NCBI GenBank assembly: GCA_001662425.1
Contig: BDDC01000001.1
Coordinates: forward strand, 214,032-278,031
Direction of reading: 5' to 3'
DNA length: 64,000 bases
DNA from: Chlamydomonas sphaeroides
Taxonomy: Eukaryota; Chlorophyta; Chlorophyceae; Chlamydomonadales; Chlamydomonadaceae
Within the stretch, counting starts at the first letter, position 1, and every line of letters starts with the position of its first letter. Below the pieces are notes generated by a model. That model did not search any database and was not told the DNA's origin. It was given only the letters and a program-made list of their open reading frames with translations. Positions 46,700 to 58,909 of the stretch are shown one piece after another. Position numbers and translations under genes: made by a program.

Positions 46700-49600
46700 C
46701 TATATGCAGCTGATGGACCGGCCTTCGCTGATTTTGTCGCGCGGCGTTGAGTGCTGCGAGCACAGCCGCTGCAGGTGGCCGGGCGTGTCGGGGGTGCCGG
46801 AGCCGGGCGTCGTACTGCTGGCACAAGCCACGGCCTGGTACGACACCTGGTGCACAGCGAACGGTGACGGAGGGTCCCTTAGATACGGAGCCGTACCGTC
46901 CGGAACACCGCGCTGCTGCGGGCTGCCGTACGGGGCTGCAATCTGGAGCAGCGCGGGCGTGGCGGTGTAGGCTGGCGCAGCAGCGCTCGGCGATGGATAG
47001 CCTGGCGGCGTCAGCGGCACAGCCGGCGTGCCGCCGCTGACGTGCGGGGAGTACCCCGGCGCCGGCGCCGCCGGCCCCGCCGTCACAGCGTAGGGCGCGA
47101 AGCGCGACGGCTGCGGGGCGCCGCCGCCGCGTGGCGGGTACCCCGGCGGCGCCGGACCTGGCATCGGCACCTCGCCATGGCTGCCCCGCCGTGGCTGGTG
47201 CTGGTGCTGGTGCTGCGGCGGCTGTTGGCCACCGTGCGGAGTGGTGGGAGCGGACGAGGAGTGGCCGGCCTCGGCGGCGTAGAAGCCGCCCGCAGGCGTT
47301 GGGTAACCAGGTGGCGGGCCGGCCGGCGCCGAGGCCTGGCGCAGGCCGGGGAGCGTGTGCGGCGCTGGCGCTGGCGCCGGCGCTGGCGCCGTCCTGCTGT
47401 TGGGCCGTACGTTGTTGCGCGCGGCCCAGTCCACCAGCTGGCCGGGCAGCTCGGCGAGCAGCTCCTGCGCCAGCCGCACGCCGTCGTTGGCGTAGCGGTT
47501 GAACTCCACAAACTGCACGATGTCGCGCACCGCGGTGCGGCCGCCGCTGGTGAGGCGGTGGCGGTCGCTGTCGAGGAACTGCGGCGCGGCAGGGGAGCGG
47601 CAAGGGGCCCGGGGAGGGGCGGGTAAGTCAGGGGAAACTGCTCAGTGGCAGCGGCGTGAGCTGCGAGGGGCGTCGCTGGGGCCGGGCCATCCCCGGTGCG
47701 CTGCTCGAGGTGCTGGGCAGCGGCGCGGCGCGGGGGTCTCGTGTGCGGTATGCTGCGCCACTTCCTGCGGGCTGCGGTCTTAGCAAGGCAGCCAGGCCGC
47801 AACGCGCCAGCTGCGTGGGGTGCCGCTGCGGCCTTGCACGCGGCGCCGCGCACCTTCATCTTGGCAAAGTCATCGCCGCCGATGCCCACGATGAGGACCG
47901 ACAGCGGCTGCCCCGCGGCGTTGATGAGCGAGTCCACCGTGGCCTGCATGTCGTTGACCTCGCTGCAGGTGTTGGGGGGAGGGGCAGGGAGGGAGGTTCT
48001 GTTGAGGGCAGGCGCTAGGCAAGGAGTCAGAGCAGTCAGGGGACAGGGAGGATGAGCGCGCTGGGCTGAGCTCGTTGTGCGTGGGGGGTTGCGGTGGCGG
48101 ACCAGAGGCCGTGGCTGGGGAGCTGAGCGTGTGACACGCGGAGGCTGCGGCCGGCGAGGCGTTCGCTGACGGCTGAGCCAGCTCACCCGTCGGTGAGGAT
48201 GAGCAGGCATGTGTACTTGGGCGCGCCGCCTGAGGGAACGGACGGACAAGGCAGGTGGCAGCATGGCAGCATGGGGGCTCAGCAGGGAGTGGAAGAGGCC
48301 ATGTGTGACCAGGCGGCGCGACAGTGCCGGGGCGCTGTGCTTGCCTTGCGCTTGGCTGGCGGCCGCGATGTTGGCGGCTTGGCGGATGATGTGCGAGAAG
48401 TAGGTGGGGCCAGACAGCCGCCACTCGTAGAGCGCGGCCCTGCGCGGGTTTGCGAGGGGTGCGGGCAAGGGTTCCTCATCAAGGAGCCGCGGTCAAGCGA
48501 GGAGCGGCGATGCGGTGCGGCCGCGGCCTTGCCTGTACGCCTGCAGCAGGCCGTCGACTCCGCGGCAGATGCCGCCTGGGCCGATGGGGAAGCAGTGGTT
48601 GGCCACCGTGGAGTCCCTCCGCTTGGCGCCGAAGCCGAAACATGGGTAAGCCTGCGGGCGCACGAGGCAGGGGGCGCGAGGCCGCAGGCGTGGGCGCCCG
48701 CACAGGCACAAGTGGCCCGACCCATGCGGTTGGGCCATGGCGAGCCCGCTACGAGCTGCTGCTGTCGCCTGCATCCGCGCGTGTGTGCTGACCTTGTCAA
48801 AGTCGTAGTATTGCAGCACCTGGCCGACGCCCATGATGGCGCGCTCGTAGGCGGTGAAGCCATCTGCGCAGCGGCGGTCGGCGGGCGGGGCGGCGGGATG
48901 AGTGCGGGGGCACACAGCAGCAGCCGCGCGTGAAGCTCCGCACGGGGTGGGGGTCGAGACGCCGGCAAAGGCGCGGGCAAGCGCGCGCTGCGCATAGGGC
49001 ACAGCACCCACCGCCAAAGTTGTGCTTGGTGCCTGCGGGGCGAGCACGTGAGGGGCAGGGCAGAGCCGGTCAGGATTGGGGGCAGGCCGAGGGCCGGTCG
49101 GCGGCGGCGGGCAGCACGCCGCGCCGCGGACAAGCGTGACCTCATCAAACCCGGGCGGGCGAGCAGAGAGCTCACCTGGCTGTCGCGGGTCGCCGTTGCT
49201 GGCGGTGAAGTCCACGGCCACCACGAAGCCGATCTCTGTGCCGCCAGCCAAGTAGTCCACAAACGTGGGTCGCACCTGCACGGCAAAGCCCACGACCTGC
49301 GAGCGACACCACGGTAAGGTGTGACTTATGAGACACGCAGACTCGCAGCGAAGCAGGTGCCCGTCATCCCACCCGTAACCCAACCGGTTACGGCGCACAA
49401 TGCATCCTGGCTTCTTGCAATCCTGCTACATCAGGCCATGCCGCAAGGCCACGAAGGGGCAGCCCCACCTGCAGTGTGCCGTAGTCGCCCGGCGCCTTGC
49501 CCGGCGGCGGATTGAGGGTGATCTCGGAGCCGGGGATGCCCGCCAGCCTGCGCAGCTGCTTGGTCGTAACCTGCGCCTGACCCATGTGGCGGTGCGAGCC

Positions 49601-51542
49601 GTTGGCCTGGTAGTCGAAGACCTGCGAGCAAGCACCACAGCCCGGGCGCGTCAGTTGGTGGTTGAGGATTGGAGCTCCTGAAATGCAAGTGGCAGCGGGG
49701 CCGTGGGCGCGGTCAGGTCTGGGATGGCATCGAGTGAGATGGAAACCACAGGATGGGGTGTCGCGCCGCCCTCACCTCGAGCCGCAGCGGCCGCATCATG
49801 TCTCCGTTATTAAGCTGCGTGGCGCGGACCACGATCTCGTCCCACATGGGGTTGAGGTTGTTGTATCGCACGTTGGTCTGCGGCGGGGCGGGGCAGAGCA
49901 GCAGCGGGTGACGTGCCGACGGAAGGGATTCGTGGCTCCGCAGCACCACGGGCCTCGCGCCCGGCTAGCTCCCGGCCCCACCTTGTACACGGGCAGCCAC
50001 GTCGTGCCGTCCTCCTGCGGGAGGGGGACCGAGATGGACGCCTGATGCAGTTACTGCAGGTCTCCCATCGCGGCAATCCGAAATCCAGCCCAAGCAACGA
50101 CCCGCAGCTGCGCCAGACAGCTTGCTCCTCAGGCGCACGCCGCGCCGGAGGACGCGACAGACCCGCGCATCCGCTTCCTCAGCACCAGCACCAGCACCAC
50201 GCCCTCGGGGAGCCCACCTGCTGCCGACTGATGATCACGAACGGGTCGGCCTTGCCCAGCGCCTCCACGTTCCGCAGCTTCCGGCCCTGCAGCCGCATGG
50301 TGTACACCTCCTTGCAGCCCGCCACCTCCTCGGCAACCAGCGTCGCGCTGGAGCAGCTGGTGGCGCTGCCGTCGCGGCGCACCAGCGGCTGCATCAGGCG
50401 CTGCCCCCGCGCCGCGACCAGCTCGGCCAGCTCAAAGTCAAGCTGGCCTAGGAAGTTCTGTTTGGGGGCGCGGCGGCGAGGCGTGCATTGTGGGCGGCGA
50501 GCGGGAGAAAGGGTTGGGAGTCGGGTCTATGGGCAGCGTGGTTGTGGGCGTGGGTGTGGGCATAGAGCACCGGCGACGTGGGGAGAAAGTAAAGGATGGT
50601 TGCGAGGCGCATGGAACTGTCGGCATCATTAAGAAGGACGCGTGACGGCGGCGCGAGGCGCTGGATCAAGAAAGGGGCGCCGGCGCGCGCTGCAACGGCT
50701 TGCCAGCAGACGGCCGGCAGCACTCACGCAGTCCCGTGGGTCAATGTGCGCCGGGTCCTGGCCGCGGTCAAGGTCCACCACCACCAGCTGCAGGCGCTGC
50801 CGCCGCTCGAAGCAGTACTGCACCTGCGGGGTGTGCGAGCATGGGCGGGTGGCGGCGGCTGACGGCGGTTGCGCTGCGCGCCCTGCCTCGGCCCAGCTCA
50901 GCGACGCCGGGGGGCTTCCGTGTGACCGGTTTTAGCACAAGTTCAGGTACTGTGAAGGTAACCCGTCGTGGTGCCCGGGGGCCGGCTGGCGGGATGCGCT
51001 ACGGCGGTCCTACCCTGAAGCGCTGGATGAAGGCGGGGTCCGAGGTGTTGGCTTGCATCTCAGACCGACCGAGCTCCAGCGGCTCCGCGCACCCTGTGCC
51101 GACCTCGTACAAGACCGCCATAGGGTCCGACTTGCTAGGGTAAGGAAGGCGGTACAGCAAGCAGAAATGGGCACAAACGTACGATTGGTAGTGGGTTGTA
51201 GACAGGAGAATGCTGCGTGGCGGAGCAAGCGCTCGACGAGCAGCTCAAGCGGTGCAACCGGCCAGGTGGCGAGTAGTGCGGCGGTTATAAAGGCATAAGT
51301 GTGTGGTCTCACGTCAGCGCATCGACACGTTTAAGCTGGCTACATGCCAAGCTTATATCCAGCCAGGTCCCGTGAGCGCCGCGTAGCAGAGCGACCGCCT
51401 CGGCTGAGACCGCCTTTGCAGAGTCGCGCCCGGCTGACGGAGACGGCCTTCCATCGCTCGTAGGTGGCGATGCATTTGAAACAAGGTCGCCAGCAGCATA
51501 GGGGCTCTGAACTCCCTCGAGTTTCCCCAGACACGAGCCCAT
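46700..51542 (-). CDS. Copine B: tandem paralogue of copine A
   Basis: Fifteen minus-strand exons: 51542-51313, 51134-51014, 50823-50728, 50457-50218, 50014-49982, 49877-49776, 49621-49469, 49296-49176, 49032-49012, 48863-48793, 48651-48533, 48439-48345, 48229-48187, 47962-47854 and 47578-46700. 810 residues. It begins MGSCLG (lipidation signature), then C2A (LKRVDALTKSDPM), C2B (LRNVEALGKADPF, NLNPMWDE) and the copine A-domain (VDFTASNGDP, ERAIMGVGQVLQYYD, KYTCLLILTDG). The tail is rich in Pro, Gly, Tyr and His with PGYP motifs. Several exons match copine A exactly in length (33, 102, 153 and 121 nt). Two introns use GC instead of GT donors (after 48533 and 48345), and phase requires both. 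Role as for copine A: Ca2+-regulated membrane binding. Confidence 0.95.
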
Positions 51543-53700
51543 AACGGCCGGTTCGCGAGCTACTGCCGAACCGTTCTCTCGCGCTCACTGCCGTCTGTGC
51601 GGCCACAAGTCATCCAATGTTCGGCTGAGGGGTCACGCCGGTGGCCCGTGGTAACAAACAGAGGAGTCTCCCCTGGTATGAAAGCTCGACCAGCGGCAAG
51701 CCGACCGGGCTGTTTCTGCACCCAGAGATGTTATATGCCGTTTGTTGCTGCGACACTGTCAACGCTGTGCCCTTGCTTGCCGTGTGTCGCGGAAGAACTG
51801 GCCACGTTGGACGTTTCACCGCTATGGTACAGCGCAGAAGCTTACGCGCGTAAATGGACAGTATAGTGTATTATAGGTTTCAGGTTAGCTAAGGCGTGGC
51901 TTACGAGCTTAGGACCAATACGTTGCGAAGCGCGAAGGACGTTTCGTCCAAGTCAGTTTGCATCCTACAGGCAGGAGTCCGTCGTGCGACGAAGCATGTG
52001 AAGCTATTAAGCACGTCGTCCCGGAACACACCCGCACCGGGAGGGGTGGCTAACCGAAAGTCGGGGCCTCTCTAACCGAAGTGCTTTCCGGCCCCGGTCC
52101 GTTTGCCTCGCCTTCGCGTTGCCAATTTAGCTCCCACATGCCCGTGCGACGAGCTGCCCTACAGTGTTTCCTGCGTGCCACTTTGTGCCGGGATGCGCGC
52201 GCGGCAGAGCAGCTCGTCCCGTACGCGGCGCGGGCGAAGCGCCACCAGGGCGCCACCAGGCGCACGCTGCCTGGCCCTGCCTGCCTCGTCCTCAACTGCA
52301 CCGCAGCTCTGCGTCCAGCAGCCGCAGCATTTATCGCTGCGACAGCTTCCGTTTTCCGGGCGCGTGTCCCGCTTTGTCCCGGCGGTCCGCCTGTTGTCCG
52401 CTTGCGAGTCTCGCCAGGTTCGGCTTGCGAGCCGTGGCAGGTTCTGCGAAGCGCGTGACGTCCCGAGCACTCAAGCTGTGCAGCGAGACGCGTGCAGCGA
52501 AACGCGAATGGCGGCCGCTCCTTACACGAGCTAAAGGTTACGCCAGTCAGCCCAAACCGGTTGCAGGCGCCTAGCGCTTCGGCAGACCTAGCAAGCCGCG
52601 CAGCACAGCCAGCAATCCAAAGTCAACAGAACCCCAGCCAACAATGCGAGCGCCGGGCCAGCAACGTGCCGGCTCCCCAGCGGCCCCGCCCGCAGCGTCC
52701 GTGCGCAGTCACCATTCAATCACATGCGAGCAGTTCTGTTTCATGCCCCCACACGCCGCCACACGGCACAGGCCCGCGGCCGCCCACAATATCCACGCTC
52801 TCTGCTCTGTGGGAGCCCTGGCGCGCCTAGCCTACCTACTATACACACGTTGCACCAGCAGCGGCCCCTAAGGCCGGCAGCGGTCCGTTTGCGGAATCAA
52901 CGAAACGAACACTGCCTCGGCCGGGCAGTCCGGGGGGCACACGCGGACGGAGCCACGTCAGCAGCTGGACAAGCAGGCGGCTCAGCCCGCCGCGCAGTAG
53001 CCGCCAGCGACGCCAGGAGGAAGAAAGCACGGCCCGGCTAGCACCCCCGCCCCACACACGCGCATCAATCAGTCTGCCTGACGCCAGCGACGCCCAACAC
53101 ACTGCACAACGCCAGGGACACCCAACATTGTTTCACGGCACTTGCACCCAACACAGCCTGTCACCATTAGCGCCCATTGACGCCCAAAAACTGTAAAACG
53201 CCATCGACGCCCTCACTCAACCGGTGCGCGTAGCCGCGCACCGACTGCCGGCACCGCCGGACGGCGTCGTTCCTGGTGCACAACACATACCGCCATACGC
53301 TAGCACCAAGCGCCCACAGCGCCGCGCACAGCACACAAACACACAAACGTCAAGCGCCCACAGCGCCGCACAGCACAGAAACGCACAAACGCCGCACACA
53401 GCACAGCGCAACTATGAAGCAAGCCCGGGGAACCCGCCATGCCAGCCGTACCTTGGCCCCTGTGTTGCCGCAAGGCCTAGGCCTAGGCGCGCACGCCCTG
53501 CGCCGCGCCCCCCCCCGGCCCACGAGCCCCGAGCCGCCACCGCGAGGGTGTCATGCCGCCCACGCCCCGTTCGCCCACATCCGCGTTATGCGCCAGCTCC
53601 CAGCCAGCTTTTGCCTCGGCGTCAAACCGTCACGGCTTCGGAACCTCGCCCAGACGCCAGAGCGCCGGCCCCCTGCACACACCCAGCCCCCGGCCTGCTG
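51543..53700 (-). other. Upstream region of copine B and 3' UTR of the Myb-like gene
   Basis: TTACA at 52522-52526 (minus-strand TGTAA) fits the Myb-like gene with a 3' UTR of about 1.2 kb. The AT-richer stretch at 51850-52000 lies within the interval that should contain the copine B promoter. Degenerate repeats occur at 53085-53410. I see no coding exon. Confidence 0.5.
53085..53410. repeat. Degenerate tandem repeats in a 3' UTR
   Basis: Two related low-order arrays. 53085-53215 has several copies of ACGCCAnnGACGCCCA-like units. 53305-53405 has about two copies of a roughly 45-bp unit containing GCGCCCACAGCGCCGC and ACACACAAACG. Both lie just downstream of the Myb-like gene's stop codon. 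Confidence 0.6.
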
Positions 53701-55282
53701 TCACCCGCCGCCCTCCTGCTTCACCTGAACGGGCATCCCCATGCCCGCCATGCTCATCGGCTGCACCGCAGAGCCCTGCCGCGACATGCTGCCGCCCGGC
53801 ATGGCCGCGGCGTGGTGCGCCGCCGCCGCGGCAGCCGCCGCCGCCGCCGCGCTCGCAGCGGCGTGCGCGGCGCCGTTGGCGTCTGGCATGGTGGACCCCG
53901 GCGGCGCCGCCATGGGCATGCAGCCCATCATGCCGTGCGGCGACATGGCGAACGGGAACTGCACGCCGGGCATGCCGCCCGGCGCCATGGCGCCCGGCAT
54001 GAGCCCGTGCGGGCCCATGACACCCATGCCCGGCATGCCGGATGCGGCGAAGAAGGCGTTTGGGTCCATGTGGGCCATGCCGGGCATCCCCGGCATGCCG
54101 GGCATGCCCGGACCCTGCGCCGCCGGGTTGAAAGGGAAGGGGGGCATCATGGGCAACACCGCGCCGCCGGGCATGCCCGGCGGCGGCGCCGCCGGCGTCG
54201 CCGGCGAGGCGCCCACCGCCGCCGGCATGGGCATGCCCGGCATGCCGGGGATGCCTTGCGGCGCCGCGGCGGGCGCGGCTGCGGGCGCCGCGGCGGGCTG
54301 CGGCGGGGCTGTCGCGGGCGCAGCGCCGGGCGCCGGCGGCTTGGCTGCGCTGGGCGGCAGGAACTTGCTGGCGAGGTCGAAGTTGGGCTGCACGGGCAGC
54401 GGCGGCATCTGGCCCATGATGCCGCCAATGGTGCTGAGCTGCTGCTGTATGGAGGTAAGGTTGTCGCGATACCGCATCAGGAGTTCGGTGTTCTCCATGA
54501 CCTTGAAGGCCGCCATGTTGGCTTTGAACTGCGAGAGGATGCTGTAGTTTTGCTCCATGAGCTGGGTAAGAGAGACGGGGATGCCGGCGGAAGGGTCGTC
54601 TGGCGCCGCCACGGAGCCGGCCGCCGGCGCCGCCCCCGACCCGAAGGCGGGCTTGGCGCCTTTGCCCTTGCGCTTGCTGGCATCGTCGCCGGCGCCTTTT
54701 TTTGCTTTGTCGTCAAGCCCACAGGCCTTCACGCGCAAGGCCACATCGCGCGCGGTCTTGGAAGGCAGGCTGGCTGCCACATGGATATACCGCTCTACAG
54801 CTGGGTACTGTGGGAATTGGCGGGGGAGAAGTCGGCGGGCCAGAGCGAGGCGCGTCAGCGGGATGGAAAAGCCGTGGCGTGCGGCGGCGTGCTGTAGTCG
54901 GCACCCCCGCCTGCAGCTGCGCCCCTCCCTCACTGTGCTCTGCTGCCAGAGCCGCCTGCAGGGCCTACCTTGTCCGCGGGGAAGCGAGCTAGCGCGTTCT
55001 CTAGTATCACAAGCTCCTCGGCCGTCCAGTCAGAACCTGTGGTGCCCTGCAGCTGGAAGTCCGCGTCGAAGTCCTCCCCGGACGCACTGCTTCCGTTTTG
55101 TGCAGGAGCGCCGGCTTGAGCGTCCCGTGGCGTTGTGTTGCTCTTATCGGCAGAGCTTTGCGACGAGGTATTGGTCTCGGGCCTGTGTCGGCGACGGCAA
55201 CGCGCCCATGCGTGTCAGCCGTCAGGGCGGCTGCGCAGCCAGCACCTGGCACGTACCGAGGCAACACCACGTATGATGCCAT
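53701..55282 (-). CDS. Myb/SANT-like DNA-binding protein with Met/Pro/Gly-rich tail
   Basis: Three minus-strand exons: 55282-55257 (26 nt), 55182-54969 and 54807-53701, giving 448 residues in frame. Residues about 60-108 form a SANT/Myb-like three-helix unit: SDWTAEELVILENALARFP, then KYPAVERYIHVAASLPSKT and ARDVALRVKAC. This matches the plant Myb-related family in which one SANT domain is followed by a helical region (SLTQLMEQNYSILSQFKANM and the downstream helix to GGIMGQMPP). The rest is a long tail of Gly-Met-Pro repeats and Ala runs, which may be an activation or scaffold region. A basic KRKGKG stretch could serve nuclear import. It is head-to-head with the SEC12-like gene. Polyadenylation signal at 52522 (minus). 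Confidence 0.88.
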
Positions 55283-55838
55283 GCTATCAAGCAACTATGC
55301 CAATTCGGCGGCGTCGCTCTGCAACAAGAAGGTTTCTCCAGAGCGGTCACCCTGGCCTGCCGCTGCGCTCAGGCGCCATCTCGTAGTTTTCAATTGCGTT
55401 CGTGGGTATAGTGGCTTTAATCTTGAAGTCCGTTTATTGCCACGCTGCGGCATGCACTCCTGTCAAGTTCCCTTAACTGCTTCGATGCGTGGTCACGGTC
55501 GAGGTCAGGCGAGAGTACAGCTGCTGTGCAGCAGGTGCGAAAAGTCGCATGTCCGTGCAACCCGAGGCCACTTGCATGCCGAGACACAATGGCCACCGTC
55601 CAACCCGCAAAGCACAAGCAGTGCAAGCACGCACTCGGCTTTGCAGCGTTCCTAACATCCTAGATCACATAACAAACAGCAGGAAATTGACGCGGCGACA
55701 GCGGGCTCACTGACAGACGGGAACGCGCCCAACGACCTGAGCTGCCAATCGCTATCATGCGCCTGTCTTGCTGTAGCTGCCACTAATATAAATTACATAC
55801 CAACAAGCGGCACGTGTTAGGCACGATCCCCAGAAACG
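55283..55838. promoter_or_regulatory. Shared upstream region of a head-to-head gene pair
   Basis: 556 bases between the start codons of the Myb-like gene (minus) and the SEC12-like gene (plus). It includes an AT-richer stretch at 55660-55810 nearest the SEC12 start. No specific operator was identified. Confidence 0.5.
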
Positions 55839-58558
55839 ATGGGCAAGAAGACGAGTGGCCCCTCCCTCCAGAAGAGCTTCAAGTATGGCATGCCGCTCTA
55901 TGGCCTGGCCTGGCCGGCGGGGGACACCTTCTACGCCTGCGGGGGCGGTGGGGCCGTGTCCAGCGGCATCAAGAACCGCCTCGTGTGCGCCGAGGCGCAC
56001 GCGGGGGCCCTCACGGACCAGACGGCTGAGCACCTCTTCGGGCTAGACTGCCCCATGCGGTAAGCTGGAGACTGGTCAAAACCCCGGGGCGCCTAGCTCG
56101 GCGGGCGGAGGTTGCCACCCTGCAACAAGCCAGCTCCACGCCACATCACGTCGCAACCTCCCCGTCGCAGGCTAGCCGTCGCGCCCGGCGGCAAGAGCGT
56201 CGTGTTTGCTATGGGCAACGGAGGCATCCGTCGCCTGGACATTGACACACGCGGCAAAGCGCCACGCTTCACAGAGGTCACCGGTGCGCGGTCGCACCCC
56301 GGCTGCCCGCCCGCCCCTCGAAGCGCAGCGCAGCAGCTCTGCGCCAAGCCGCCTGCCTGTGGCCCGGCACCATCCCACCCGTGACCCCTGTGCTGCTACT
56401 GCCGCCGCCTCCAGGCGCGCTGGCAGACAAGCTCAAGTCCATAACCGTTGAGGTCAAGGCCTTGGCCTTCCACCCCTCGGGCGACCTGTTGGCGCTAGGC
56501 GGCGAGGACGGCAGCGTGCTGGTGTACGAGTGGCCGTCCATGAAGGCCAAAGTGGAGCTCACGTGAGGGTCATCTGCGACACGCCAGCACCGGTGTCGCC
56601 TGCCCTTTGCGGTTGCCTGGGCCCCTGGCGAACCAGGCGCCGCGTTGCTGGCGGGCCTCGCACGCGGCACGCGAGCGGTCGCGCAACGCCGCGGCGCCTT
56701 ACATCCACGCGTGCGATCTGGCGCCTGGAAGCCCCGCAGCCCAGCAAGCGAGCACCAGCATTTCCGCTGCCCCTCCCCTCCTGGTACCCGCAGCGGCGAC
56801 CGCAAGCTTCCCGAGCCCGTCAAGGACCTGGACTTCGTGCCGCATGCCGTCGCCTCCTCCTCTGCGGCCGCGGCCGCGCCGTCGGCCGCCTCCGGCTCTG
56901 CGGCGGCGGCCGGCGGTGCGGCGCCCTGGCGCGGCAGCGGCCGAGGCCTGATGGCAATCCTGGACAACGGCAGCGCCGTGGCCCTTGACGTGGACAAGGC
57001 GGGGGCGCTGCTGTGCAAGATACAGATGGCTAAGGGTGCGGTGGGGCTGAGGGAGGCGCTTGGCGGCCTGGAGTCGCGAGGTGGCGGCGGCTCTCGGCCG
57101 CTGGGCGCAGCGCGGCAGCTGCTAGGTCTGACTGCGCGGCCTGGTGTGCTGGTGTGGTGCCCTCGCCGAAATGGCGTCCTTCCGCAGGCGAGTTCAAGAG
57201 CGACAAGGTGATGCTGGTGACCAACGAGGACCGCCTGCTGCTGCACCACCTGCCTCCCGGTGAGGCGCGGGCCTGCGGGCGGCGGTGGTCTTTTCGATCA
57301 ACTGCAGTCGGCTTATTGATAGCGCCAGCACAATGTGGAGCGCTGGCTGGCTGCGCCCGATGCCCAGTGCCCCCGGCAGCCTGCGACTGGCGCCATCCGC
57401 CGCTGTGGCCCACCTATGGACTGGCAGCCTGGTCCGACCCCTCCGGCCGCCGCCCGCAGGCATGGAGAACGTGCAGTTCACGCGCGTCAAGTGCCGGCCC
57501 GGCCCCGGCGGCGAGCGGCCCAGCCTGGTGTGCGTCATGAACAACCGGGCCGGCTGCCACGTGGCGCTGTGGGAGCTGGGCGACGACGGCATGCTGTCGC
57601 TGCGCGCCGCGGCCCGGGCGTCGGACGTGCCGGGCGCGTGCATGGACGCCAGCGCGGACGGCGGGCTGGTGGCGATTGGCACCTCGGAGGGCGACGTCGT
57701 GGTGCGTGTGTGGGGGGCCATGGGGTTTGTGGGGCGGGGCTGCACGTGTGCCGGGCGTGTGGGGGCCAGGGTTGGTGGGGGTGTGGGGTGTGGGGACGGA
57801 GCGGCGTGGCGGCTGGAGCGCCGTGCGGCATGGCGTTGCCTAGCTGCCGGCGGGGCTGGCGCAGGTTGGGTCCAGGATGTGGGGCGCTGTTGCCCGTGTC
57901 GCGCTGGGCCTGACCCCGGGGTTCGTGTGTGCGCTCCCCGTCCCCCTCCCGGCGCCGCAGCTGGTGTCTACTCGGCCGCACGTGCGCGTGGTGAAGCGCT
58001 TTCCCAAGCAGCACATGGTGTTCACCACCAACATCACGCTCAACCCGGACGCCTCGTACGTGCTGTCCGCTTCGGCCGACGCCAGCGCCACGCTCAACTC
58101 GACTGCGCTGCCGCCGCCGCCCGACCTCAAGAAGTGGGTGTCGGGGTGCTTTGCGGCCTCGTGTCGCGTACATACAGTCACCGTAGTGCTGTGGTTCAGG
58201 CTCTTGCCGCCGCCGGACTTCAAGGATCGGACGCGGCGTGGGCTTTCCGCGGCCCGAGCTACTGTGCAGGCTGTGCCGGGGGGGCTCCCGTGCTGCAGCA
58301 TCGGTTCGTCTGGCCCGCCCGCCGCTCGCTCGCCCCATGGTCTGCAATACCGTGCACAGCGCTGACCGCGGCGCCCCTGCTGCCTGGCTGTTCACACGTA
58401 CACACACCCGCTCCGCCAGGATCCTCATGATGCTGTTCTTCATCGTCGCCATCATCATGGCCTGCCTACTGCAAGCCGTGCGGACGCTCAAGCGGCAGGG
58501 CTACACGCCCAACCAGATCCTGGCCATGGTGGGCATGCGGGCGAGGGAGGAGCTGTGA
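55839..58558 (+). CDS. SEC12/PREB-type Sar1 guanine-nucleotide exchange factor (WD40, C-terminal ER anchor)
   Basis: Eight exons: 55839-56059, 56171-56283, 56415-56562, 56794-57035, 57188-57259, 57460-57701, 57961-58133 and 58420-58558, giving 449 residues with all phases matching. The N-terminal FKYGMPLYGLAWPAGDTFYA block and following GGGGAVSSGIKNRL are typical of plant SEC12/STL2P/PHF1 proteins. WD40-like blades follow (LAVAPGGKSVVFAMGNGGIR, VKALAFHPSGDLLALGGEDG, DVPGACMDASADGGLVAIGT, NITLNPDASYVLSASADASA). A single C-terminal transmembrane helix (ILMMLFFIVAIIMACLL, about residues 405-421) anchors it in the ER. SEC12 loads Sar1 with GTP to start COPII coat assembly. An Ala/Gly-rich insert sits in the middle propeller. 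Whether it is SEC12 proper or a PHF1-like trafficking factor cannot be decided here. Confidence 0.92.
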
Positions 58559-58909
58559 GCAGGGAGGCAGCGGCCACGGCAGGGCGAAGCTTGACGGCTT
58601 GGGAGAGCGGAGGCTGCGTCCCAGGTACAGGCATGACATCGAGATAGAAGTTTAGGTACAGCGAGCTTGACTCGCCGTGACACAAGGAGGGCCGAAGCCC
58701 CTCCGCGCCCTGTTCCCCGAGGTAGGAGAGGGGTTGGGTGAGAGGCAGTCTGGGTGCGAATGGCACTGGCCGGCGCGGAGCTGCAGGAGCACGGTGGTGG
58801 GACTTGGGGTCTTGGACGGCATGAGCTCGTGGGTGGCGGCCAGGAGGAGCTGTGGCGAAGTGGAGACGAGCGGCGGCCTTGGGCAGTCCGTTGGTGCTTG
58901 GTGGGAAGC
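58559..58909 (+). other. 3' UTR of the SEC12-like gene and upstream of a hypothetical gene
   Basis: No TGTAA signal and no supported coding exon were seen. The open frame continuing across this stretch has no splice-compatible partner. The exact transcript boundary is unknown. Confidence 0.35.
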
